A DNA stretch of 64,000 nt from Setomelanomma holmii (GCA_010015745.1 ML978161.1:548024-612023), one strand, 5' to 3'. Counted from the first letter of the stretch, positions 23,280 through 35,560 are shown. Numbers and translations: made by a program. The notes: generated from the letters alone by a model not told the origin.

Positions 23280-24420
23280 ATGTCTGTGCCTAGCAGAGCT
23301 GTTGCGAGGGCAGCTCAGTCCTTTGAGTGCGCCGCTGCCCGCCGATCATTCGCCTCCGATTCCTCGATATACTCATCATCTCAAAGGCTAGCTGGACGCG
23401 GTACACAATGCTTGAGAGAAGCACAAAGAGCGACCATCTCGAGCCAGACTGCACGTGTCTCGCAATCACAGATACGGTCCTTCTCGCAAACGACTTCACG
23501 CAACAAGCTCAAGACAATAGACCAGATCAAGGCGCGGAACAGAGGCGGGGTACGTGGATCACACGATGCCCTAGAAGGCTCGTTTGCAAGGAGCGATTAT
23601 GCGAGAGCAATACACTGACACTGGCTATAGCCCTTCAATCTCACAGCCGCCATTCTCTTCGTCGCATCCGGGGCTGGACTATGGGCATACTTCACATACG
23701 AGAAAGAGCGCATGGCGCGGAAGCGGATAGCAGAGCAGACAAAAGGCATCGGGAAGCCTAAAGTTGGGGGCCCGTTCCAGCTCATAGATCAGGAGGGCAC
23801 AGTGTTCTCTAGTGATGACATGCTGGGCAAATACTCTCTGGTGCGCAGAACCTTGTCTCATGAGGACCTGGATCGTACTGACACTGGCATCACAGGTCTA
23901 CTTCGGCTTCACCCACTGCCCCGACATTTGCCCTGATGAGCTCGACAAAATGGCCCTCATGTACGACAAGGTCACCGAGCAATGCGGCAAGGTGCTCCTC
24001 CCACTCATGATTACATGCGATCCCGCGCGCGACACTCCAAAAGTGCTCAAGGAATACCTGAAGGAGTTTCATCCCGAATTCATCGGCTTGACGGGCGACT
24101 ACGAGCAGATCAAGCAGACGTGTAAGGCGTATAGGGTGTACTTCAGCACGCCGAGTAGTGTGAAGCCTGGAGAGGATTATCTGGTGGATCACAGTATATA
24201 CTTCTACTTAATGGGTAAGTCATGAGACTGTGCTTGGGTGTGGACTGGCGAGAATAAAGTATCATGAGTTGGACGTGAGCTAACACGATGTGCAGATCCG
24301 GAAGGCGACTTCGTCGAGGCCATCGGACGCAATTTCACGGCAGATCAAGCGGCGAAGATTATGATCGATCACATCAAGGATTGGGAAAAGCCGCTAAAGA
24401 AAGAGACGCGGTGGGAATGA
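23280..24420 (+). CDS. SCO1: Sco1, copper chaperone for cytochrome c oxidase assembly
   Basis: Delivers copper to the CuA site of Cox2 in the mitochondrial intermembrane space. Exons: 23280-23549, 23631-23840, 23896-24214, 24296-24420; 307 aa. A long Ser/Arg-rich mitochondrial presequence (about residues 1-88) is followed by one membrane span (NLTAAILFVASGAGLWAYF), then a thioredoxin-like domain with the copper ligands C168 and C172 in FTHCPDICPDE and His259 in DYLVDHSIYFYLM. These are the three ligands required in Sco proteins. The start is set by the presequence, although the frame is open somewhat further upstream. Family length is about 300 aa. Confidence 0.95.
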
Positions 24421-24883
24421 GATGTCACGAGCAATCACGAAGGCAGAGGGCACTATGGAGTAGGATCGACACAACACCACCCATCTCACTTGTGGCAGCA
24501 TACGGAGGCGTTTTTGAATCGATGAGGACATATGCAGCGTGTCGCGAAGTCTGTGGTATCCGCCCGGTAGACTGTGTACGATTACGGATGCTTTGAGTAC
24601 GTGTATATATACATGTCGAATATGTACAAATATCGAAGTAGCCCTACCTGCAAATTTCAGCTCTTGAGGTAGGTTGTACGACATCCGTGAAGTTTATTAA
24701 ATGACGAACGCGGGGAGCCGGAACTACCTGCAGCTAAATAATCGTAGATCGACAACACATAACCTAGGTACATCAGACCGTCAACAACAAGAAGTCTTCG
24801 TCAAATTCTCTTTGCTATCAACTCTTCAAAACTAGAAGGTGAGTTGAATCTACAATACTTCACCCCATAACACTTCTGACGCA
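24421..24883. other. Intergenic region
   Basis: About 460 bp between SCO1 and the amidohydrolase gene, same strand. Nothing further recognised. Confidence 0.5.
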
Positions 24884-26271
24884 ATGCAGCTCCAGCACAT
24901 CATTCTCTATACAACCCTTCTCTCCACCACCATGTGCAACCCAGCTCCAGACCTCATTTCCAAAATCCACACAAACGCAGCGCGAGACTCCATCATCCTC
25001 TCCTCCCTCCCCTTCCTAGACGAAGCTCTCTCATCCATCTCCAATCTCTCTGCCACCCCTCTGCCAAACAACCTCGCCCAAGACTTTGAGAACGCAACCC
25101 GCATAGACACACACACGCATCCCATACCCGCATGGTTCCGCGCCCTCGAACCCAACGCCGCGGGCCGCGCGACACCCGAATGGAGTGTAGCTGCGCATTT
25201 AGAATTCATGGCCACCCAGGGTATCAAGAGGAGTGTGCTGAGCGTGTCGACGCCGCAGGCGAATGCTTTTTTGGATGTTACGGGGAAAGGGGGGCGAAAG
25301 GAGAAGACAATTGCGTTGGCGAGGATTCTGAATGAGTTTGTCGGGGAGGTGTGTAGATTGTGGCCGGAAAGGTTCAGTTGGCTGGCTATTCTGCCGCTTC
25401 CATATGTCGATGAAGCGGTTGTGGAGGCGAGGTATGCGTTGGAGGAACTTGGTGCGGTGGGCGTGGCGGTGTTGACGAATCATGAGGCTGTGTATCCTGG
25501 TGATGAAGCGATTGATGGGCTGTGGAAGTATCTTCAATCTCGCGCTGAGAAGAGTACGGAGGGGAGGGGGGTAGTGTTCATCCATCCCACGGAGCCAGTG
25601 ATTAGTTTGGACGATGGACGGTTTGTGAATTCACGACCATGTAAGCCCCCGTTTCTTTTCCCTCGATATTCCTGGCCATGAAAACAGAGCACTTACGCAT
25701 CAAATAGCACCACTCCGTTCCGGCCTAGGCGAATTCTACTTCGAAACCGCACGCGCAATATCCAGCCTCATCGCCTCCTCGCCCACCACCACCATCCCAA
25801 CATTCCTCAAATTCCCCTCCTTACACTTCCGCGTCTCCCACGGTGCCGGCGCCTTCCCGGATATTTCCGAGCGTTTTCTACTCGGTTTCCCGGCTGTCGC
25901 TGGGCGAGCGCGCGAGGCGCTCAGGACGCGCTTTTGGTATGATAGTGCTGGGCCTGTGTTTCCGAATCAGATAAAGGGGCTGGTGGAGGGGATGGGTGTG
26001 GGGATTGGGCAGATGGTGTTTGGGACGGTGAGTTTGGCTGTTTCCTTCGTTATTAGGATGCGTTTGGTGATTGTCTAGGAGGAGGGAGAGTGAAGTGAAG
26101 TGAGTAGTGCTAATTGATGAGTAGGACTATCCGTACGGCATCGGTTTTTGGGATGTTAATGCGAATATTGCTGGGCTTGCAGATGCGGGCTTTTTGACGG
26201 ATGAAGAGAAGGATATGGTGTTTTATGGGAACGCGGAGAGGTTGTGGCAAGGGAAGATTGGGGGCGTATGA
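24884..26271 (+). CDS. Amidohydrolase-2 family (ACMSD-like decarboxylase), possibly secreted
   Basis: Exons: 24884-25640, 25708-26027, 26125-26271; 407 aa. A TIM-barrel metal-dependent hydrolase of the amidohydrolase_2 group, which includes 2-amino-3-carboxymuconate semialdehyde decarboxylase and aromatic-acid decarboxylases. Metal-binding landmarks: RIDTHTHPIP (the two His of strand 1), VVFIHPTEP, RVSHGAGAFP and FGTDYPYG (final Asp). A hydrophobic N-terminus (MQLQHIILYTTLLSTTMC) could be a signal peptide, which is common among fungal members. Substrate unknown: decarboxylation of a small aromatic or unsaturated acid is the usual chemistry. The GT-AG introns preserve frame. Neighbouring genes are unrelated, so context does not help. 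Confidence 0.82.
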
Positions 26272-26969
26272 GAAGATTTAGGGGCGGACTGGATGAGATT
26301 CAGTAAATACAAGAAGTGCATTGGTGAAAAGGCGGCTATACACGAGTCGAAGCAATGTATTTGGTGGAGCAGATCGCCTGGCACTAAAGTGTCTTATGTT
26401 ACAGGGAACCAACCATCCAGCGAATGACTCTCATTTCAATCCATTGCGTCCAGAAATACATCCTTCGAGACAACATCAGACTGTCCCTCTTGAACTCTTT
26501 CTCGACGACAGCCGGGGCTCTTGTCGTAAATAGGCACTCCGCTTTCTATTAAATTCTGTGGCTAGACTACGCAAGTCTCCGCAGTGGCCTTCTGCTCTTC
26601 TCCAACGAGGATGCGACCAATCTTGAGCAGCACTCTGCATCGCAGGATAGATGATGCACCATCCAGACTGCAAATTGTCGGCGCTAGGCATATTGTCCCG
26701 CAACAGGATGCTCAAGCTGTTTGGTGCTAAGATAGAGTGTGTACCCAGTCACCGCAGTGCTCTCGAGCTCTAGCGACACCTGCGTTGACTTTGCGGGAGT
26801 ATCTCGATCAGAATATATTTCACCAGCCCCTTCCAGCGAGGTGGTTCGCGCAGCGCTATGCCGTCGCTGTTTCTTCTGCAGCGAGCCCGAGCTTGTTCTC
26901 GCCCCTACCGGCTGGGCCTGTTCGTCAGAACTGCGCTCTAGCGTCCTGATAATGCTGTCCTCGAGGCCA
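26272..26969. other. Intergenic region between convergent genes
   Basis: Between the amidohydrolase (+) and PfkB kinase (-) 3' ends. Overlapping open frames on both strands (26476-27010) have no recognisable product; they probably are 3' UTR and chance frames. Confidence 0.45.
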
Positions 26970-28339
26970 TCACCTTCGGAGACCGAGAATGCGTCTGAAT
27001 GGCCGATCATCCGGACTGCTCAACATCGCTGTTCCAAGGCCCCGGAAACCTCTTTGGTACACCTTCTTGCTTGCAATATGCGTTGCAAACTCCAGGTGTT
27101 GCGCCAGATTGCCCCTTGGGTGATTCGTAAGACAGAACAATATGCCCGCGATGAAGGTGTCTCCAGCGCCAACAGCGTCGATGACTTTTAGTTCTTCGTC
27201 CGTGTCTGGTTCCCAAGCCTCGCTTTTAGTTATGATGGTTTTACCAGTGTTGCCGGCATCAAGAACTTCATCTTGTAGGGTATGAGTTCGAGGTGGATTG
27301 AGTCGCTTCACAGCAGCGGCGCCGTCCGAACCCCATGTGCATATCAGGGTCGTTCTACGAATGAAAATTCAACGGGGAATCGGCTGTTTATCATTGAATA
27401 AGACTTACTCTGGCCGCTTGTACCTTTCATCTTTAGCCTCCTTCTCCAAGAACTCAACTGGGTCATGTATCTTAAAACAGGTCTATTGGCGTTAGTATTC
27501 AGAGCATCTATCCTTCCAGCAAACTTACTTCGACCCATAGCTTTGAGAAGAAGACAACATCCGCCTCATACGCGCTTTCCATCAAGACCACACGCTCTGG
27601 CTTCTCGCACTCAACGCTGATGTAAATACGTGATGACATCGCACGTAATGCCCTGATACACTGGATTACAACTTCCGGGTTGCGACCTTCAAAGTGCACC
27701 CATACTTTCTCCTTCTCATTCCGAAGATCTGCAGGATTGATGTTGTCCATGATGCGATTGAACACTTGCGAAAATTCTGGTTGCGTCATCTCCTTCAAAT
27801 CACCACTATGGCTGATGATAGTCCTCGACCCAGTATCCTTGCTTTGAACAATCATGCTTGATGCCGCATGCTGGCAGCCTTCGCGATAGATTCCATGGAC
27901 GTTCACCTTCGGGATTGAACTACGGATGTCGATCGTATCCCGAGACTGTTCTTCGGGCAGGACGCACATCAGATACAATGTAGTCAGAGGCGACGCACGT
28001 TCTTGTTGGTCGAATAGGTCCTCCGGGACGTGATCCAATAGATCGGAAAGGACTTCGAGTGAATTGGCTGTGTTGCCCCCGCGGCGTTTGAGCATTGATT
28101 CCGCGCGCATTTTGGTGTCTTCTGCGGGGAATTGTGGCACTCTTGACGCCGTTAGATTTGCTATCTGAAGACAACCTAGATAGCCAGGATGTTTTCACTG
28201 CGTGATCTCAAACAGACTAGATCGCCTTTGTAGAGCTTTGGGAAAGCATAACTAAATGAACGCACCTTATTATGGTATCAATATAGATAGCACCCACGCA
28301 AATGATGTGCGTGGGCCATGCTGCCTTCTTGTCGGACAT
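26970..28339 (-). CDS. PfkB-family sugar kinase (ketohexokinase-like)
   Basis: Phosphorylates a sugar, probably a ketohexose such as fructose, using ATP. Exons (high to low): 28339-28266, 28141-27529, 27482-27409, 27354-26970; 381 aa. Landmarks: N-terminal HIICVGAIYIDTIIRVPQFP with the substrate-binding GGNTANS that follows, and the catalytic PfkB signature DAVGAGDTFIAG near the C-terminus (catalytic Asp in GAGD). The spacing resembles animal ketohexokinase (VDKYP..., GGNASNS). Intron 1 (28142-28265, 124 nt) ends in CAAG instead of the usual CAG/TAG; this acceptor is chosen because it yields the expected R-V-P-Q-F junction. The other introns are 46 and 54 nt. Confidence 0.85.
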
Positions 28340-28804
28340 TTCTGGTTCGATGTTGTCAAAGCGCGGCTTTGCGTCGCTTGACAGCAATGTGCACGAGCTT
28401 CTGGATGTAGAGGGCGTCTTTGTTCCAATTTAGAGTAGTGGTGTGTAGCTCACGACGAGAACCGAGAAGAATGCCCATTAATGAGAGGGTTGAGGCACGG
28501 CGCCAGATCTGGCAACAATGGAGGGGTGCATGCTATGCTCCGCTGTCAAGGTTTTCGGTGATGTGATGCTTGCTTCACGCATTCAGTCGTGATTGCAAGA
28601 AGTCAAGTGTGATCGGGGTTCAGCATCTCCGGCGCAAATGAGCAAGCTAAACATATCGCTAATTCAACAATCGTAAGAAAATTGATGGTTCAACCGTCCA
28701 ATTCACTATCCTAGTAGGAATAATAACGAGCGTAAACGGCCCTGGTATCTCAGAAAGTCACACGCTCAAACGCCGTTCAACAAACCCAAGGAAACCTGAC
28801 GACT
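28340..28804. other. Intergenic region
   Basis: Between the kinase 5' end and the membrane-protein 3' end, both minus strand. No coding frame supported. Confidence 0.5.
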
Positions 28805-29959
28805 TTAATACGCAGTCCCATGCTGCTTCCCCTTGCCTTCATGAATCCATTCGTCCTGTTCCGCAACAGGGCTGACCTGCTGCACTGTCACGCCTCCACC
28901 TCCACCATAGTAACCGTGCCCTTGCTGTTGCATATTGCTGTAGTGAACTTGTTGAATACCCCCTTCCAACTCGTTGAATGTCCGCGTGCGCGGAGTCATT
29001 GGCGACTTTATTCCTCCTCCAGTCCCTGGCGTTCGAGGGAGCTGTTGTAGCTCCCACATATGCTGCCATTGCTCTTCTGCGGTCATCTCATTGTCGGTGG
29101 GTGAGTTTGCCCACTTCTCCTTCTCAGCCTTCTTCTCGGCTTGCTTGGCGGCGTGCGCTTCTTTAGCTTCGGCGGTTGGGATGAGGGAGTAGACGGTGAG
29201 GCCGAGGAAGCCAACGTAGATTGCGCTGTAAAACAAATGTCAGGTTCCGATGCTCCTGATTGTGCTCGTTGGAATGAGGGACCTACAGCATAATGATAGT
29301 GACGGCAAATGCACTTTTCGCCTGCATGCAGTACGTGCGTTCTGTCTTGTTCTCGACGATATTGCAGCTCTTGGTAATATACCATGGCGCACCCTTGTTC
29401 TGATGCTCAGGGTCGATCGTGTCTGGCGAGGTTTGGATATGTAGACCGTATGCCCACAGGATGACGAGGGCAGTGTGCAAGATGAGGGAAAAGATTGGCA
29501 TGAAGACCTTCAGCAGCCACATAGTGGACTTGATGAGGTAGAAGAACATGCAAATGACTCCGATGACCAGGTGGTATTGCGTGTTGCTGAATCCATGTTA
29601 GTATTCTGCTAGCAGGAATCTTCATTGCGGAATCCTAGAGCCCCTCAAAGACATATCGTAGGATCTTCCACAGTTCACATGCCAGCCTGAAAGTACGGAG
29701 GTTGAGAGAGTACTCACAATGCACTCCACACGAGTGGTGTAGCCACTGGCCGATAGTTTGCGTAGGAGTAGAGAATGAACGAAGGCTCCGAATTGAAGCC
29801 TTTCTCCCCACCAATCCGCCATAATATCGTCCGGTACAGGTTCGGCGATGCGATGCCAAAAAGTGCGAGATTTGCGACGGTAAATGGCAGTTCAAAAACC
29901 ATCAAAAACCACATGACGCGCCGAAGCCGCCATGTTCGCGGGAGGAAGAACCGGGCCAT
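28805..29959 (-). CDS. Conserved fungal four-span membrane protein, function unknown
   Basis: Exons (high to low): 29959-29718, 29586-29287, 29225-28805; 320 aa. About four hydrophobic spans: VMWFLMVFELPFTVANLALF, HLVIGVICMFFYLIKSTMWL, FMPIFSLILHTALVILWAYG and TIIML plus AIYVGFLGLTVYSL. The loop before the last span contains two Cys (KSCNIVENKTERTYCMQAK) that may form a disulphide. The cytosolic tail starts with a charged helix rich in Ala, Lys and Glu and ends Gln/Gly-rich (GHGYYGGGGG). The layout recalls MARVEL-like four-helix proteins, but I cannot name the family. Intron 1 (29587-29717, 131 nt) has a CTAAC branch site; intron 2 is 61 nt. Confident as a gene, not in function. Confidence 0.8.
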
Positions 29960-30928
29960 GGTGGGCAACGTTTCGAAGCTCGCGATGAAGGCTGGTGTGC
30001 GATGTGAGATAGGTAAGGTTGCGCTTCAGCTCCGCTTGGACAGTATCGCAATGCGGGGAATTCAAATGCGCTGCCCAACGATGAGCATGCGCGATATCGC
30101 TGTAGTATCCGACGATGGATGGGATGGGAGTACAGTGTACGCCCGTCGCACCGGCAGTAAAGTCGCTCGTCGGTCAACCGTCGAAGATCGCTCTGCCAGC
30201 TCTTCCGGGGCGTGCCTTGCTCTTAACAGCTGTTGGCGCGGGCTGCAGCCCACCATGACCAGCGACTGAGGGGCGAAAGTGCCATTGCAGCCGCTGAGTG
30301 GATGGTGGCAGCACAGGCATCCTGCGCTATCACACAACTTGTAAATGTGATTCTCCAATCAGACGTGCAGTGCACGGGAGCTAGGCGGCTTGTTCCTTGC
30401 GCCATCCCTGTGCATGTAAGCGAAGAATGGTTCCTAATTCCTCTCGAACAGGCAATTCAATATAGGACTTCCGCGTCAACGGGTTGGATATGCGCACTCA
30501 TGGCGCGTTTGCACAGCATCTCGAGTCTTTCAGAGTGGTCAAAATCTACCACACCGCACCTCGAGAGGGGAGTCTTAATTCTCACGTCGCTGAGATGGCT
30601 CGGCAGTTGTGCGATCAGCGTTGCCAAAGATTAGATCGTCTGATTTTGCGGCCATTGTGGGCGCGTAAATTTGGGATATGGTGTGAGCATCACACATACA
30701 AAGCGCTCCCCCAAGCTAGAAGAGACTTATCGAAGCGTGATCGACATGTGATCGAAAATATGAGAGCCTGAGTAGGGAGTCAAGCTGCAGCCATTGATGA
30801 TGCTGTAAGAAGGTGCCGACAGGCTGAAGCTGAGCGAAATCGAGGCATTCCGGACGTTTCGTGCGGTCCTTCCAATGTGTTGGACTGACCGAGCAGCACT
30901 GAGGCAGGTCCAGACTCTCATTTGTCAC
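29960..30928. other. Intergenic region, about 970 bp
   Basis: Upstream of the four-span protein gene and downstream of the OXNAD1-like gene. A 133-codon open frame at 30233-30634 (+) shows no domain. Nothing else recognised. Confidence 0.5.
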
Positions 30929-32078
30929 CTACCACCACTTCTCGCACAGCACATGCTCAGGTACAACGTTCTGCTGCTCCTTGAGGAACTGTACGATCTC
31001 GTCGGTCATGTCTGGCGGCCCACAGACATAGAAGACAGTCGACTTGGTCTCTGCCTTGTTGCCAACTGCGCTTGAGAGAGCAATATCATCAATGCGATGC
31101 GTCCAGGCTGCCACTGGCACCTCTGTTTCCGCTTCCATCTTTGGCAGTGTCAAGGACATTAGCGGTTGTATGGGTGCCGCATCCCTCTTGTCTATCAGCG
31201 TCCCATCCCAAGTCCCAGTGAAAAACAACTCCACTCGATCTTTGGTGCTTTCAGATCGTGGTATGCGAAAGAGGTCTAGAATTCGTGGCAGGAACAGCAC
31301 TTCATCCGGGCCAGTCTCGTAAGACGGAACTTTCGTCGAGTACAGCAGGCGGACTTCAAGATTTGGGTAGTTCTCGTTGATGTAGGACATCATCGACATC
31401 ATGGGACTGTCGCACAGTCAGTATTTGCTACATGCAGCAATGCCTCCATCTGCGCACGTACTTGATGCCTACTCCACCAGCGATGAACATGACGCGCTTG
31501 ATCTTCTTCACGTCCAGCCCAGGCGGCGGCCAGATGAAGCTGCCACCAACGCGCACTTTGACCTCCTTCCCTTGTATCTCGTCCACTGACTGCCACAGCC
31601 ATGCTGCGGGTGGATTGGCTGGGCTCTTCTGGATCGCTAGCTCGAAGAAAGGTGTATGCTCGGGGGTCGATTGTGGTAGCGCATCTTGTGGGGAGGATGT
31701 GATGGTGAAGCCGCCAGCTTTATCAACATCAGGAACAAAGACGTCAAGCCATTGGCCCGGGAGGAACTTGCCTTAGCCATCAGCGCATGTTGGGAGCGAG
31801 GGTGGTGCTGACAGTACGTGGAAGCCTTGGGAGTCTTTCAGGTCAAATCTGAATGTCTTGATACGGTCATTGACAGGCGTCACTTTGGCTACGGTTGCAG
31901 TATGAAGGACATTCTCGCGTGGCTCGGCTTTTGTACGCTCTTCGTGATTCAATGCTGTCTTAGCTTTGGCAGACCTGGCTTGTGCCGTGCCGCTCAACGA
32001 AGCGGCGGAAGCTCTGCGCATGGGAAATGGAAAGCGTGTGACCCTTTGGCGAAGCAGGCGGGTAGTATGTATTAGCAT
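30929..32078 (-). CDS. OXNAD1-like mitochondrial oxidoreductase (ferredoxin-reductase type)
   Basis: Exons (high to low): 32078-31818, 31766-31462, 31406-30929; 347 aa. The N-terminus MLIHTTRLLRQRVTRFPFPM is a strong mitochondrial presequence. An FAD-binding barrel follows (PGQWLDVFVPDVDKAGGFT, then ITSSPQ), then the NAD-binding GGVGINPMMSMM and, near the C-terminus, VFYVCGPPDMTDEI, a layout shared with OXNAD1 (oxidoreductase NAD-binding domain-containing protein 1). Members are predicted NAD(P)H-dependent flavoproteins; the electron acceptor is unknown. Intron 1 (31767-31817) ends in CAAG, chosen because it restores F-L-P-G-Q-W. The gene is divergent from the monoglyceride lipase gene with only 236 bp between the start codons. 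Confidence 0.85.
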
Positions 32079-32314
32079 AGCATTAAAGATTACAATTGTC
32101 TACATTGATAAAAATTGTGTTAGTGGGGTAAGTTTTTGAGGATGCTGGATGCTGATCATAGCAGAAGCTTGGACTCACTAGCATGACGTGACGCGCTGGC
32201 CAGTGAGCCGCGGTTCCTTTGCTGGGCTAAGACCATCAGCATCACGAGCAGCATTGCCTTTCAGCTCACCGAATTTTTTCTCCTTTCTGATACCCATACT
32301 GCGTCTCAATCATC
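32079..32314. promoter_or_regulatory. Short divergent promoter region (OXNAD1-like / lipase)
   Basis: Only 236 bp separate the two start codons, so both promoters must overlap here. I see no TATA box at a convincing position for either gene. Confidence 0.5.
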
Positions 32315-33470
32315 ATGTCTACTGAGGAAGGTTTCCACACTCTGTCCGATGGACACAAGCTATATACCAAGACATGGAAGGTAGAAGATCAGCAGAAAGA
32401 GCGACCTCGAGCTGAGCTGACTATTGGTGCAGACTGAAGGTCCGGCAAAGGCACGATTGGCTTTCATCCACGGCTTCTCAGATGTAAGTCTGCCTCGACT
32501 TTTCATGAGCTACGGAATTCGAAACTGATCCTGCTTTCATAGCACAGTGAGCTCCTCCAATACAGTACAGCAACATCTTTGACATGTGATAGTCAATACG
32601 TATGACAATTTCTTCACATATCTAGCATCGAAAGGCATCGAGGTGTACTCATTCGATCAGAGGTACCTACATATCAATATGAGCTTTGGATCTTGCTAAC
32701 AATCAGCAGAGGATGGGGCAAATCCGTGACACAACAGAAGGAACGAGGACACACAGGGCCTACTACACAGGTACTCGACGATATCACATCGTTCCTCCGG
32801 ACACTGCTACCCAGTCCTGTCCCACTATTCCTTATGGGACATTCGATGGGCGGTGGTGAAGTACTCTGCTACGCCGCATCGGGGCCTAGCGACGTTCGGA
32901 AGCATATTCGAGGATACCTACTGGAATCGCCGTTTGTCGACTTCAACGCGAAGTCCAAGCCGTCCTTCGTGACCGTATTCTTTGGGAGACTCGCTGGAAA
33001 GCTATTGCCGCATCGGCAACTTGTCAACAAACTGGACCCCAAGCTTGTCAGTCGAGACCCTGCTGTATGCAAACGCTTCGACGAAGATGAGCTCTGCCAT
33101 GACACCGGCACGCTAGAAGGACTCGCAGGGCTGATTGATAGAACGAACCTACTCGCAGCCGGGAAGATTGTCATCCCGGATGATGCTGGAGAAGGCAGCG
33201 TGACCCGGATATGGATTGGCCATGGCGATGCAGACGGCATCACCGACTATGCCGCCACGAAGCGGTTGGCGGACGCCCTGCAGGTCAAGGATAAAGAGTT
33301 CAAGTCGTACTCTGGATACTTCCATCGACGTAAGTACACTCGTTTTCAACCTAGGTAAATCCAAGCTGACTCTGACAGTACACGACGAGCCAAGTCCGCA
33401 CAAGGAGGTCTTCTGGGAGGATGTGGAAAAATGGATACTTGCCCGCTCGACAGACAAGCCGAAGCTTTGA
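32315..33470 (+). CDS. Monoglyceride lipase (Yju3-like alpha/beta hydrolase)
   Basis: Cleaves monoacylglycerols to glycerol and fatty acid, in yeast at lipid droplets. Exons: 32315-32380, 32433-32483, 32543-32546 (4 nt), 32593-32662, 32710-33329, 33379-33470; 300 aa. Landmarks: oxyanion-hole motif FIHGFSDH, YSFDQRGWGKS, nucleophile elbow GHSMGG with Ser109, an acid-residue region GHGDADGITD, and the catalytic His in GYFHRLHDEPS. The tiny 4-nt exon CACA is flanked by tag| and |gtgagc and is needed to give the conserved D-H-x-N after FIHGFS; without it the frame breaks. N-terminal introns are short (46-59 nt). The function call is confident; the micro-exon should be confirmed on transcripts. 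Confidence 0.88.
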
Positions 33471-33930
33471 TCTCCAGGCGAAGCATTCTTGGAAGGTGAA
33501 CCGGCGAATAGCTTGCAACGTAATGAAGTCGAATTTGCAGCTCTGGCATTGGCCGGTACGCGCGTCCGAAGGACCTTTTGACGCAGGTGAAACGTGCGAG
33601 AGGCTTGGCAAGCAACCTTGTCTCCGCCGTGGTGACGATTCTGGGCTTTTCACGCCGATCAACTTTTATCCTATGCGCGTCGCGAAGTAGCTCAATGTTT
33701 GGTGAAGTGTGGTGGTGGTGGCATGCTTCAGCCCTACAGCCAATCCCACACGGCGGTGCCCCACTGCGGCTTGATGCAGAAGGCGCGATGATGCGATGAA
33801 AGCTTGACTTAGCCAGGAACGGGAACCGGTAGAAGCCGCTGGCCGCAAGACATCGGAGGCTCAAAATTTGAAGAGACTCGCAGCAGGACGACTCTCTGCC
33901 TCGTTCGCCCCAGGACGCGCATCTTGCCCC
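33471..33930. other. Intergenic region
   Basis: Between the lipase and the metal carrier gene, same strand. A minus-strand open frame (33346-33864) overlaps the lipase exon and has no domain. Confidence 0.5.
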
Positions 33931-35560
33931 ATGTCACTGCGCGCCCGCAGCAATGGCATGTCTGTCTTTAGCCAGCTCCGCCGCGCTGCTTTTACGAATG
34001 GGCCACATGTCCCCGGAAGATGCCAATATAGTAGGGCTATCACTTGCGCAACCGCCGCCTCAGCGCGACCACGACCGCACGTCCTGCGCACTCACGGCAG
34101 TCCCTTCCCCTCGCCGGCACATCCCCGAGCCCAATTGCGCGTCTTGCGAACCTCGTCGCATACAAAGGGACCGCACTTCCCGCGCACCCACCAATTGCCG
34201 CTCAACTGGTCCTCGACAGTGCACCGCATTCGACACGCTGCCCCTTCCGCCATGACGACCACCCACACGCAGACTCGCAGCCATGCGGGCCATTCGCACC
34301 ACCACCACCACCATGACAACACCTTCCTGCTCTCCAAGAACAAGAACGACGCCGGCGTCCGCATCACCCGCATTGGCCTCTACGTCAACCTGGGCATGGC
34401 CGTGAGCAAGGGCTTTGGCGGCTACGTCTTCAACAGCCAGGGTAATACTTGATGCATGCAGAGGGCCAAACAACGCTCACAATTTGCAGCTCTCCTCGCC
34501 GATGCCATACACAGTCTCACCGATCTCGTCAGCGATGTTCTCACCCTGGCGACCGTTGGGTGGTCACTGAAGCCACCCTCGGACCGCTTTCCCAGCGGAT
34601 ATGGCAAGATTGAGAGTTTAGGCGCGTTGGGCGTCAGTGGGATCTTGCTGGGTGGAGGGTTTCTGATGGGTTGGACTGCCCTGATTGCTCTCTGCCAGCA
34701 GTTTTTCCCGGAAGCCGCCCAGACGGCGGCAGACTGGGGCCTGCTACCGCACAGTCACGGCCACCACCACGGCGCAGAGGACTTGGGGCCCAACATCAAT
34801 GCGGCATGGCTTGCTGCAGGTTCAATCGTGATCAAGGAGTGGCTGTACCGAGCCAGTGAGTGTTGCGGACATGATGTCTAACAATTCACTAATCTCCTAT
34901 CTAGCTCTCAAAGTCGCCAACGAGCGCAAGTCCGCCGTCCTCGCCTCGAACGCCTACCACCACCGCGTTGATTCACTCACCGCTTTTGTCGCTCTGCTGC
35001 TTATCGTCGGGTCGAATTTCCTCAACAACGCACAATGGCTCGACCCTGTTGGTGGTTTGGTCATTTCTCTTATGGTTGTCCAAGCTGGCTGGGGCAACAC
35101 GAAGCAAGCGCTGCTTGAACTGGCAGATGTTGGTGTGGACGCAGAGATGAGAGACAATGTGCGAAAAGCGGCAACTAAAGCTCTAGCATCGGTCACGACT
35201 GCGGCGGAGCCCATCAACGTTCGTGCTGTCCAGGGCGTCAAGGCTGGTCAGAACTACCTAATGGACGTGGAGCTCGGAGTACCCGGCACATGGACTGTGG
35301 AGCAAACACGCGGAGTCGAGGACATGGTAAGGGAACGTGTCGGTGCCAAGGTACGCGGCGTAAAGAAGGTCCGCGTGCGGTTCGTCACCAACACCGCGAA
35401 TGAGCCAGACTTTCTCGATGAGTTCATCCCTGGCGACGTGTCAGCAACATCAACTCCAGGATCCGATGAACATGATCACAACCATGATCACGAACACAAC
35501 CACGACATCCCACAGAAGCACACCGAAACCATCAACGGCGGTGTAACGAGGCGGAAATGA
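33931..35560 (+). CDS. Cation diffusion facilitator, mitochondrial metal carrier Mmt1/2-like
   Basis: Exons: 33931-34441, 34490-34855, 34905-35560; 510 aa. A CDF-family metal/proton antiporter. A long Arg/Ser/Pro-rich N-terminus (about 110 residues, no acidic residues) looks like a mitochondrial presequence, as in yeast Mmt1/Mmt2, which move iron across mitochondrial membranes. The His-rich segment HAGHSHHHHHHDN precedes span 1. Metal-site signatures: ADAIHSLTDLVSD (span 2, HxxxD) and NAYHHRVDSLTA (span 5, HxxxD). The large loop after span 3 is His-rich (PHSHGHHHG). The C-terminal cytosolic domain ends with another His-rich stretch (DEHDHNHDHEHNHD). The start was chosen at the first in-frame ATG; Met at 33958 is an alternative. 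Iron specificity is inferred. Confidence 0.85.

Noticed and set aside
33346..33864. 172-codon minus-strand frame
   Set aside because: Antisense to the last lipase exon and intergenic DNA; no recognisable domain.
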